Below, in pieces: positions 16,010 through 21,563 of a stretch of DNA of 21,563 bases (position 1 is its first letter; each line of letters starts with the position of its first letter). The stretch comes from Prado023 sp032123675. GTDB lineage: Bacteria; Actinomycetota; Actinomycetes; S36-B12; CAIYMF01. The notes below the pieces were generated by a model. That model was not told the DNA's origin and ran no database searches. It worked only from the letters and a program-made list of their open reading frames with translations. Location: contig JAQBEX010000127.1 in assembly GCA_032123675.1 (NCBI GenBank), positions 1-21,563 of the forward strand, in the 5' to 3' direction. The translations under genes and the position numbers were made by a program.

Positions 16010-16993
16010 TCAGCGACCACGCCACCTGCGGGCCCGCTCCGCCTGGGCGGCCAGGTCGCCGTCGGGCGGGTAGCCGACCTCGACCAAGGTCAGCGGATGG
16101 GCCGGCGCGGTCTCGATCGTGGGTAGCCGCAGGGCGCTGGCGAGGAGCTCAGCGGGCCGCTCGACCGGCCAGCGGCCGTCTCCTACGGCGATGAATGTCC
16201 CCACCATCGCGCGCACCATCGAATGGCAGAAGGCGTCGGAGCGTACGGAGAACTCCACCGGGGACGGGGCCCCGGCGCTGCGTCCGACCCGTCGCCACCC
16301 GATGTCGTGGATCGTGCGCACGCTTGAGGCCCCCTCGCGGGCGCGACAGAACGCGGCGAAGTCATGCTCCCCCACGAACGGGGCGGCAGCTGCGTTCATG
16401 GCACCGACGTCCAGGGCCCGTGGGTGCCAGAGGACGTGGCCCCGCGTCCGCGGGTCCTGACCCGCGGGGTCATCGGCGACCAGGTACGAGTAGCGGCGCC
16501 ACGTCGCCGACCAGCGGGCCTCGAAACCTGCCGGCGCCACGTCGATGTGCCGCACGCGCAGGTCGGGTGCCAGCAGCCCGTTCAGCCGCCGGCGCACCAC
16601 CATCGGGAGGGCCGGACCTGCCTGGTGCACCGCGCCCGGTGGGCCGGTCATGGAGTGGTTCCGGCCTGCAGCCGTCTCCCAGGACACCCGGGGGACATCG
16701 CTGTGGCACACCTGGCCGACGGAGTGCACGCCGGCGTCGGTGCGCCCTGCGACCGCAACCCGAACCGGGATGGCGGGATCGACGCGCAGTGCCAGTCGCA
16801 GTGCCACCTCCAGGTCGCCCTGCACCGAGCGCAGGCCCGGCTGCTTGGCCCACCCGCAGAAGTCTGACCCGTCGTAGGCGATCTCCAGGCGCAGCCGGAC
16901 GACCTCCTCGGACGACGGGCCAGGGACGCCGACGAGCCCGTCAGGTCCGGGTTGACCCGGAGTCCCAACGGGCTCGTCGGCGTGCATGGTCAC
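16010..16993 (-). CDS. truA: tRNA pseudouridine(38-40) synthase TruA
   Basis: TruA isomerises uridines 38-40 in the tRNA anticodon stem-loop to pseudouridine. The 327-residue product carries the catalytic Asp86 in AGRTDAGVH, the N-terminal LRLEIAYDGSDFCGWAKQ and later FVGEHDFAAFC and FCHSMVRAMVG, all family-typical. A Pro/Gly-rich N-terminal extension of about 30 residues precedes the core. The GTG start at 16993 overlaps the rplQ stop as GTGA, a classic translationally coupled junction. An ATG two codons later (16987) is possible. Confidence 0.95.
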   Translation of the reverse strand: MTMHADEPVGTPGQPGPDGLVGVPGPSSEEVVRLRLEIAYDGSDFCGWAKQPGLRSVQGDLEVALRLALRVDPAIPVRVAVAGRTDAGVHSVGQVCHSDVPRVSWETAAGRNHSMTGPPGAVHQAGPALPMVVRRRLNGLLAPDLRVRHIDVAPAGFEARWSATWRRYSYLVADDPAGQDPRTRGHVLWHPRALDVGAMNAAAAPFVGEHDFAAFCRAREGASSVRTIHDIGWRRVGRSAGAPSPVEFSVRSDAFCHSMVRAMVGTFIAVGDGRWPVERPAELLASALRLPTIETAPAHPLTLVEVGYPPDGDLAAQAERARRWRGR

Positions 16994-17601
16994 GCCGTGG
17001 TGTCGTCCTCAACGCTGGACTCGACCGCCTGCGCGGCGTCGCCCTCGGCGGCCGGCGGGGCCTCCTCGGCGACGACCTCGGTCGCGGCCTCCGGTGCCGA
17101 CTCGGCCGCCTCGGTGTCCGGAGCCGCGCTCTGGGCGGCCTCGGTCTCGGGAACCTCGACGACAGCCGGAGCGGCAGCAGCCGGGGCAGCCTGCGTGGCG
17201 GCGCGCTTGGTCGCTGCGGTCGCCTCGGCGACGGCTTGCTCGGCCAACGGCTCGCACAGCTCGATCACGGCCATGGGGGCGTTGTCGCCCTTGCGCGGCC
17301 CGATCTTGGTGATGCGGGTGTAGCCACCGGGACGGGTCGCGAAGCGCGGTCCGATCTCGGTGAACAGAACGTGCACGACGGACTTGTCGCGGATGACGGT
17401 CATGACCTGACGACGGGCGTGCAGGTCACCGCGCTTGGCGAACGTGATCATCCGCTCGGCCAGCGGCCGGACACGCTTGGCGCGCGCCTCGGTCGTCGTG
17501 ATCGCGCCGTGCTCGAAGAGCGCGGTGGCGAGGTTGGCGAGCATGAGCCGCTCATGGGCGGGGGTGCTGGCCAGACGGGGCCCCTTGCTGGGCGTGGGCA
17601 T
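16990..17601 (-). CDS. rplQ: 50S ribosomal protein L17 (bL17) with long C-terminal tail
   Basis: bL17 lies near the peptide exit tunnel of the 50S subunit. Residues 1 to about 118 are the conserved core (MPTPSKGPRLAST, HERLMLANLATALFEHG, GGYTRITKIGPRKGDNAPM, AVIEL). About 85 residues of Ala/Glu/Pro/Val-rich, acidic and low-complexity sequence follow, ending SSVEDDTTA. Shorter tails of this kind are known in actinobacterial bL17. The ATG has AGGAG upstream. The gene is 48 bp after rpoA and overlaps truA by 4 bp. Confidence 0.96.
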   Translation of the reverse strand: MPTPSKGPRLASTPAHERLMLANLATALFEHGAITTTEARAKRVRPLAERMITFAKRGDLHARRQVMTVIRDKSVVHVLFTEIGPRFATRPGGYTRITKIGPRKGDNAPMAVIELCEPLAEQAVAEATAATKRAATQAAPAAAAPAVVEVPETEAAQSAAPDTEAAESAPEAATEVVAEEAPPAAEGDAAQAVESSVEDDTTA

Positions 17602-17649
17602 AGTTTCTGACTCCTACTGTTCCAGAGGTTCGTACGGTGACGGTGGCTG

Positions 17650-18657
17650 TTAGAGCTGCTCGTCCTCGACGAAGTCCCCGTCCTCTTCTTCGACATCGAC
17701 GTATGCCGGCACGAACCCGGCGGGGCTGTCCTTGAGCGCGAGGCTCAGGGAGAGCAACTTGTCCTTGACCTCTTCGATCGACTTGCTGCCGAAGTTCCGG
17801 ATGTCCATCAGGTCGGCCTCGCTGCGGCTGATCAACTCACCCACGGTGTGGATGCCCTCACGCTTGAGGCAGTTGAAGCTGCGGACCGTGAGGTCCAGCG
17901 ACTCGATCGGGGTGGACAACTGCTCGGCGACCAGTTCGTCGGCGGGCGAGGGGCCGATGTCGATCCCCTCGGCGTTGACGTTGAGCTCGTGGGCCAGCCC
18001 GAACAGTTCGACAAGCGTCTTTCCGGCCGAGGCCACGGCGTCGCCGGGGGTCATGCACGGCTTGGTCTCGACATCCAGGATCAGCTTGTCGAAGTCGGTG
18101 CGCTGCTCGACCCGGGTCGCCTCGACCTTGTAGGTCACCTTCAGGACCGGCGAGTAGATCGAGTCGACCGGGATGCGGCCGATCTCCTGGCCGGGCAGCT
18201 TGTTGGCCGCCGAGGTGACGTAGCCACGACCCCGCTCGACGACCAGCTCGATCTCGAGCTTGCCCTTCGAGTTGACCGTCGCCAGGTGCAGGTCCGGGTT
18301 GTGGACCTCCACGCCGGCCGGCGGCGCGATGTCGGCCGCGGTCACGACGCCCGGGCCCTGCTTGCGCAGGTACATCACGACCGGCTCGTCATGCTCCGAG
18401 GAGACGACGAGCTCCTTGAGGTTGAGGATGATCTCAGTGACGTCCTCCTTGACACCCGGGATGGTCGTGAACTCGTGGAGCACGTCCTCGATCCGGATGC
18501 TGGTGACTGCAGCGCCGGGGATGCTCGACAGGAGCGTCCGGCGCAGCGAGTTCCCCAGGGTGTAGCCGAAGCCCGGCTCGAGGGGCTCCAGGACGAACCG
18601 CGAACGGTGGTCGCTGATGCGCTCCTCGTTGAGGGTCGGACGCTGGGCAATAAGCAC
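17650..18657 (-). CDS. rpoA: DNA-directed RNA polymerase subunit alpha
   Basis: The alpha subunit dimerises to start RNA polymerase assembly and contacts activators and UP elements. The 335-residue product has the N-terminal domain (FVLEPLEPGFGYTLGNSLRR, LLSSIPGAAVTSIRI, HEFTTIPGVKEDV) and the C-terminal helix-hairpin-helix domain (LNVNAEG region onward, with NCLKREGIHTVGEL and DLMDIRNFGSKSIEEVKDKL). It ends in a short acidic tail. The start is GTG at 18657 with AAAGGA about ten bases upstream. It sits between rpsD and rplQ, the standard order. Confidence 0.98.
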   Translation of the reverse strand: MLIAQRPTLNEERISDHRSRFVLEPLEPGFGYTLGNSLRRTLLSSIPGAAVTSIRIEDVLHEFTTIPGVKEDVTEIILNLKELVVSSEHDEPVVMYLRKQGPGVVTAADIAPPAGVEVHNPDLHLATVNSKGKLEIELVVERGRGYVTSAANKLPGQEIGRIPVDSIYSPVLKVTYKVEATRVEQRTDFDKLILDVETKPCMTPGDAVASAGKTLVELFGLAHELNVNAEGIDIGPSPADELVAEQLSTPIESLDLTVRSFNCLKREGIHTVGELISRSEADLMDIRNFGSKSIEEVKDKLLSLSLALKDSPAGFVPAYVDVEEEDGDFVEDEQL

Positions 18658-18749
18658 GGGTTACCGTTCCTTTCCGGGGCGCCCACCATTTGACGCCACG
18701 TGCTGCAAGGCTGGGTCGCGCGGGGGCGGGGGCCGCCACGCGACTGGGG

Positions 18750-19376
18750 TCACTTCGAGTAGAGCTCGACGATCAGTTGCTCCTGGACGGCGGTGTCGAT
18801 CGCGCCACGCTCCGGGACCGAGTGCACGAGGATGCGCATCTGGCTGGGCGAGACCTCGAGCCACGCCGGCACGGGGCGCTCACCGGCCTCGGCGTGGGCG
18901 ACCACGAACGGGGTCAGCTCACGCGAGGACGCGCGCACCTCGACGATGTCCGACGGCGCCACCCGGTATGACGGGATGTCGACCTTCCGGCCGTTGACCG
19001 TGATGTGACCGTGACCCACCAGCTGGCGGGCCATGTCGCGGCTCTTGGCGAACCCGCCGCGGTAGACGACGTTGTCCAGCCGGGTCTCAAGGATCTTGAG
19101 CAGGTTGTCACCCGTCTTGCCCTGCTTGCGCTGGGCCTCCTCGTAGTAGCCCCGGAACTGCTTCTCCAGAACCCCGTAGATCCGCGCGCACTTCTGCTTC
19201 TCGCGCATCTGGAGCAGGTACTCGCTGTCCTTGGTCCGCGCGCGGCCGTGCTGGCCGGGCGGGAACGGGCGCAGTTCGATCGGGCACTTGGGCCCATCGC
19301 ACTTGCTGCCCTTGAGGTACAGCTTGGTCTTCTCTCGGCGGCAGCGCTTGCAGTCTGCCCCTGTGTATCGAGCCAT
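18750..19376 (-). CDS. rpsD: 30S ribosomal protein S4 (uS4), zinc-binding form
   Basis: uS4 nucleates 30S assembly on the 5' domain of 16S rRNA. The 208-residue protein begins MARYTGADCKRC and has four N-terminal cysteines, Cys9, Cys12, Cys26 and Cys31, forming the C+ zinc-binding version. The S4 RNA-binding domain follows (ETRLDNVVYRGGFAKSRDMA, GHITVNGRKVDIPSY). The typical end LIVELYSK is intact. AAGGA lies eight bases before the ATG. It is 17 bp after rpsK and 92 bp before rpoA. Confidence 0.98.
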   Translation of the reverse strand: MARYTGADCKRCRREKTKLYLKGSKCDGPKCPIELRPFPPGQHGRARTKDSEYLLQMREKQKCARIYGVLEKQFRGYYEEAQRKQGKTGDNLLKILETRLDNVVYRGGFAKSRDMARQLVGHGHITVNGRKVDIPSYRVAPSDIVEVRASSRELTPFVVAHAEAGERPVPAWLEVSPSQMRILVHSVPERGAIDTAVQEQLIVELYSK

Positions 19377-19393
19377 GATCGTGTTCCTTCGGG

Positions 19394-19801
19394 TCAGACG
19401 CGACGGCGCTTGGGGGGCCGGCAGCCGTTGTGGGCAATGGGGGTGACGTCGGAGATCGAACCGACCTCCAGGCCAGTCGCCTGAAGCGACCGGATCGCGG
19501 TCTCCCGGCCGGAACCGGGACCCTTGACGAAGACGTCGACCTTCTTCATGCCATGGTCCATGGCGCGACGGGCGGCGGCCTCGGCCACCATCTGCGCGGC
19601 ATACGGGGTCGACTTGCGCGAACCCTTGAACCCGACCTGGCCACTGGAGGCCCAGGCGATCACCGCACCCGAGGGATCAGTGATCGACACGATCGTGTTG
19701 TTGAACGTCGACTTGATGTGCGCGTGGCCGTGGGCCACGTTCTTCTTCTCCTTGCGACGGACCTTGGTCTTGGCCGTGCTCTGGCGAGTCTTGGGGGGCA
19801 T
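19394..19801 (-). CDS. rpsK: 30S ribosomal protein S11 (uS11)
   Basis: uS11 forms part of the 30S platform near the E site and the Shine-Dalgarno helix. The product has 135 residues: a basic N-terminal tail (MPPKTRQSTAKTKVRRKEKK), the core segments HAHIKSTFNNTIVSITDPSG and FVKGPGSGRETAIRSLQ, and the conserved C-terminus HNGCRPPKRRRV. AAGGA is six bases upstream of the ATG. It follows rpsM across a 105-bp spacer that can fold. Confidence 0.98.
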   Translation of the reverse strand: MPPKTRQSTAKTKVRRKEKKNVAHGHAHIKSTFNNTIVSITDPSGAVIAWASSGQVGFKGSRKSTPYAAQMVAEAAARRAMDHGMKKVDVFVKGPGSGRETAIRSLQATGLEVGSISDVTPIAHNGCRPPKRRRV

Positions 19802-19826
19802 TGCATTCCTTTGCGTGAGGTCATCG

Positions 19827-19904
19827 GTCCGCTGGTCGGCGTCGCCGCTCCTGTCAGGGAGCGGGACGCCGCGATGGGCAGGTGTCCACCCGGACCAGTC
19901 GGAC
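19827..19904 (-). promoter_or_regulatory. Long imperfect stem-loop in the rpsM-rpsK spacer
   Basis: Two nested inverted repeats occupy most of the 105-bp spacer. The outer arms are GTCCGCTGGTC (19827-19837) and GACCAGTCGGAC (19893-19904), pairing over 11 bp with one bulged T. The inner arms are GGCGTC (19838-19843) and GACGCC (19865-19870), closing on a GCTCC/GGAGC helix. The structure begins two bases after the rpsM stop in the transcript. It could be an attenuator, an RNA-processing or stability hairpin, or a ribosomal-protein binding site. No known RNA family is recognised. Confidence 0.55.
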
Positions 19905-19906
19905 TA

Positions 19907-20284
19907 CTACTTGCCAACCTTCTTGCGGCCGGCGACCGTCTTGCGCGGACCCTTGCGGGTACGGGCGTTGGTGTGTGTGCGCTGCCCGCGGACCGGCAGG
20001 CCCCGGCGGTGCCGGATGCCCTGGTAGCAGCCGATCTCCACCTTGCGGCGGATGTCGGCGGCCACCTCACGACGGAGGTCACCCTCAACCTTGAGGTTTC
20101 CCTCAATGAAGTCGCGAAGCGGGACCAGTTCCGCGTCGGTGAGGTCCTTGACGCGCAGATCGGGGCTGACCCCGGTCGCGGCGAGGATCTCCGCCGATCG
20201 GGAACGGCCAATGCCATAGATGTAGGTGAGCGCGATCTCGATGCGCTTGTCGCGCGGGAGGTCGACGCCGACTAGACGTGCCAT
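19907..20284 (-). CDS. rpsM: 30S ribosomal protein S13 (uS13)
   Basis: uS13 sits in the 30S head and makes the B1 bridges to the 50S subunit and contacts P-site tRNA. The 125-residue product starts MARLVGVDLPRDKRIEIALT and contains YIYGIGRSRSAEIL, then GIRHRRGLPVRGQRTHTNAR and the basic tail GRKKVGK. The ATG is preceded by GAAGG about ten bases upstream. A 262-bp spacer separates it from rpmJ. Confidence 0.98.
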   Translation of the reverse strand: MARLVGVDLPRDKRIEIALTYIYGIGRSRSAEILAATGVSPDLRVKDLTDAELVPLRDFIEGNLKVEGDLRREVAADIRRKVEIGCYQGIRHRRGLPVRGQRTHTNARTRKGPRKTVAGRKKVGK

Positions 20285-20546
20285 CGGGCGGGAACCTTCT
20301 TCCTGTTAACGCCGGAGGTTTGGACACGTGACCGGTCCCACCGCCCTTTGTGGTGGGTCCCCAGCCTCCGGGCCGGGGGTGGCGTCCCCGAGGGCCCTGG
20401 CAGGGGCCCTGAGTCGGGATGACGGGATCACGCGTTGTTCAGTTGTGGCCCCCACCCCGGTCTCCCGGGTGGGACGCGCCAGGTGGCGCGCTGCCGGTCG
20501 TGCTGTTGAGTTGGTGCGCGGTACCCGCCGGATGGGCGGGCTGCGA
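20285..20546 (-). promoter_or_regulatory. 262-bp inverted-repeat-rich spacer between rpmJ and rpsM
   Basis: No gene is seen here, but five short hairpins can be drawn: CCCGCC/GGCGGG (20524-20540, just after the rpmJ stop), CGCGCC/GGCGCG (20475-20490), CCCACCC/GGGTGGG (20451-20473), AGGGCCC/GGGCCCT (20391-20410) and CCCACC/GGTGGG (20337-20357). The spacer is much longer than the other gaps in this operon. It may hold an attenuator, an internal promoter or a protein-binding leader for rpsM-rpsK-rpsD-rpoA-rplQ. I see no clear -35/-10 pair and no run of T. Confidence 0.45.
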
Positions 20547-20660
20547 CTAGCCCTGGCGCTGCTTGTGCCGGGGGTTCTCGCAGATCACCATCACGCGACC
20601 GTGACGGCGGATCACCTTGCAGTTGTCGCAGATCTTCTTGACGCTGGGCTTGACCTTCAT
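20547..20660 (-). CDS. rpmJ: 50S ribosomal protein L36 (bL36), zinc-binding form
   Basis: This 37-residue protein starts MKVKPSVKKICDNC. The zinc ligands Cys11, Cys14, Cys27 and His32 are all present (CDNC, ICENPRH), so it is the C+ form. bL36 stabilises 23S rRNA in the 50S subunit. GAGGA lies seven bases before the ATG at 20660, and the stop is TAG at 20547. It sits 49 bp downstream of infA in the conserved infA-rpmJ order. Confidence 0.97.
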   Translation of the reverse strand: MKVKPSVKKICDNCKVIRRHGRVMVICENPRHKQRQG

Positions 20661-20709
20661 CGCTCTTTCCTCGCAGCCTTCACCACCGGTGGAACCCGGA
20701 GGACGTGTG

Positions 20710-20931
20710 TCACTTGTACCGGTAGACGATCCGTCCGCGAGTCAGGTCGTAGGGCGAGAGCTCCACGACCACCCGGTCATCGGGCAGGATGCGGATGTAG
20801 TGCTGGCGCATCTTGCCGCTGATGTGGGCCAGCACCTTGTGACCGTTGTCGAGCTCCACCCGAAACATCGCGTTCGGGAGGGACTCGCGGATCGTGCCCT
20901 CGAGTTCGATGGCACCCTCTTTCTTGGCCAT
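20710..20931 (-). CDS. infA: Translation initiation factor IF-1
   Basis: IF-1 binds the 30S A site during initiation. The 73-residue OB-fold protein reads MAKKEGAIELEGTIRE, then ALPN-like SLPNAMFRVELDNGHKVLAH, GKMRQHYIRILPDDRVVVEL and the C-terminal YDLTRGRIVYRYK, matching the family throughout. No strong ribosome-binding site is visible before the ATG (AAGG lies about 17 bases upstream). It is the first gene of this ribosomal operon within the window. The upstream genes common in actinobacteria (map, adk, secY) are not seen before the insertion sequence. Confidence 0.98.
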   Translation of the reverse strand: MAKKEGAIELEGTIRESLPNAMFRVELDNGHKVLAHISGKMRQHYIRILPDDRVVVELSPYDLTRGRIVYRYK

Positions 20932-21374
20932 AAGCTACTGATCCACACCTTGCTGCTCGTCGGGTTTCGCTCAGGCGGCCGATGGTCGGCCGATCGAGTC
21001 GGACGTGCTTCGCGTTGAGCGCACCCGTGGCTGGCCCTGGAGGGCCGACGAACGGGGACGCGCAGACGCAACGCTCGTCAAGTCTCCGGCCTGCCCGGCC
21101 TGAGCACCAAAACGACGGGGGCGCCCAGAAGTGCGGTCGCCGTTCTCGGACTAGATGATTCCCATGGGACCGGTGTCCGGCCAGACTCGATCCAGGTGCT
21201 CGGCGGGACGCTCTCTTCAACCACCGCAACTACCGGGCCCGTATCCTGCTCGCCGCGACCGTCAAGAACACGGCGTGAACACCCCAACCACGCTCAAAGT
21301 CGAAGTGCCGCCATTTGGCCTAGTAGTGCGTCGAGGTGTGTCTGAGCAAATGCACCAGTCCGGGGTGGTAATTC
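20932..21374. other. 443-bp region upstream of infA without a convincing gene
   Basis: Neither strand gives a recognisable protein, and no C-terminus of methionine aminopeptidase, the usual upstream neighbour, is found. A hairpin GGCCGA/TCGGCC lies near 20977-20991. TTGACG occurs twice on the minus strand (near 21080 and 21270), but neither has a TANNNT at 16-18 bp. The last 90 bp look less GC-rich than the rest of the window. The infA promoter is presumably here but cannot be placed with confidence. Confidence 0.5.
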
Positions 21375-21398
21375 GGCTCTTCAAACTTGAGCGGGCAT
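21375..21398 (+). repeat. Candidate terminal inverted repeat of the ISL3-family element
   Basis: The sequence starting GGCTCTTCAAACTTGAGC marks the proposed outer end of the element. It overlaps the last codons and the stop of the transposase gene. The partner repeat is outside the window, so its length and exact boundary are inferred. Confidence 0.5.
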
Positions 21399-21563
21399 CT
21401 GGGTGTTCTTGACTGAGGCCCGCCGGTGTTGGCGGGTGCAGGCCCAGCGTATGCGTTGGCGTTGGTTGTCGACGTTGCGGAAGCCGAAGGCGTTGCGTCC
21501 GACGTGCTTGGCCAGCCGGTTGTAGCCCTCGGATCGGGCGTTGGAGTACCCGGTCGTGATCGC
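21381..21563 (-). CDS. ISL3-family transposase, C-terminal fragment running off the right edge
   Basis: The minus-strand frame is open from the window edge to TGA at 21381-21383, giving 60 residues. It contains TTGYSNARSEGYNRLAKHVG followed by NAFGFRNVDNQRQRIRWAC. The S-N-A-R-S-E-G-x-N-R-L block, with its Glu, and the GFRN...R.R end are hallmarks of the C-terminal DDE domain of ISL3 transposases, where this Glu is the last catalytic acidic residue. Start, length and intactness cannot be assessed. The gene points toward infA, so read-through from the element could enter the ribosomal operon. Confidence 0.88.
   Translation of the reverse strand, partial: AITTGYSNARSEGYNRLAKHVGRNAFGFRNVDNQRQRIRWACTRQHRRASVKNTQMPAQV

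Larger units (their letters stand above)
21375..21563 (-). mobile_element. ISL3-family insertion sequence, one end inside the window
   Basis: The element is defined by the C-terminal part of an ISL3-type transposase and by a terminal sequence starting GGCTCTTC at 21375, reading inward. GGCTCTTC is the typical tip of ISL3-family inverted repeats as I recall them from corynebacterial members. The eight bases outside it, GGTAATTC (21367-21374), would be the target duplication if the other end matches. The rest lies beyond the right edge. Confidence 0.7.

Noticed and set aside
20777..21229. Minus-strand frame over the infA 5' end and upstream region
   Set aside because: It overlaps infA out of frame and shows no resemblance to methionine aminopeptidase or another expected neighbour.

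Overview
This is a high-GC actinobacterial (Actinomycetota) chromosomal segment, mostly housekeeping genes. The evidence is strong G/C bias at third codon positions with long antisense shadow frames, GTG starts, the order infA-rpmJ-rpsM-rpsK-rpsD-rpoA-rplQ-truA, an N-terminally extended uS9, a bL17 with a long Ala/Glu-rich tail, and a secreted NlpC/P60 wall hydrolase. I cannot name the genus from the sequence alone.

Layout from left to right. (1) 1-1238, minus: the N-terminal 412 residues of a bifunctional NAD(P)H-hydrate repair enzyme that runs off the left edge. (2) 1418-2734, plus: a secreted peptidoglycan hydrolase with three peptidoglycan-binding repeats and an NlpC/P60 domain. It is divergent from the first gene across a 179-bp spacer holding three 9-bp-phased [AG]T[CA]AC pentamers that resemble an MtrA-type site. 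(3) 2741-5995, minus: glmM-glmS, the first steps from fructose-6-phosphate to UDP-GlcNAc. (4) 6147-12616, plus: glgX/treX-treY-treZ, a complete glycogen-to-trehalose pathway. (5) A strong hairpin terminator at 12664-12710 separates treZ from the convergent rplM-rpsI operon (13728-12755, minus). (6) 13937-14245, plus: a small alkyltransferase-like protein lacking the reactive cysteine, divergent from rplM. (7) 14279-20931, minus: infA-rpmJ-rpsM-rpsK-rpsD-rpoA-rplQ-truA followed by an ABC-F ATPase gene. Two spacers inside this operon (rpmJ-rpsM and rpsM-rpsK) are rich in inverted repeats. (8) 20932-21374: 443 bp with no convincing gene. (9) 21375-21563: the 3' end of an ISL3-family insertion sequence, with the transposase on the minus strand and running off the right edge.

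Biologically, the window joins translation and transcription genes (ribosomal proteins, IF-1, RNA polymerase alpha, tRNA pseudouridylation, an ABC-F factor) to cell-wall precursor synthesis (GlmM, GlmS), wall remodelling (NlpC/P60), cofactor repair and trehalose synthesis. From general knowledge, rplM-rpsI-glmM-glmS...nnr is a common actinobacterial neighbourhood. Here a trehalose operon sits between rpsI and glmM, and the wall hydrolase sits between glmS and nnr.

I found no CRISPR array, tRNA, rRNA, phage gene or clear novel defence or biosynthetic system. The most interesting points are regulatory or architectural: the phased repeats before the wall hydrolase, the structured ribosomal-protein spacers, the cysteine-less alkyltransferase-like gene sharing a control region with rplM, and the insertion-sequence end upstream of infA.
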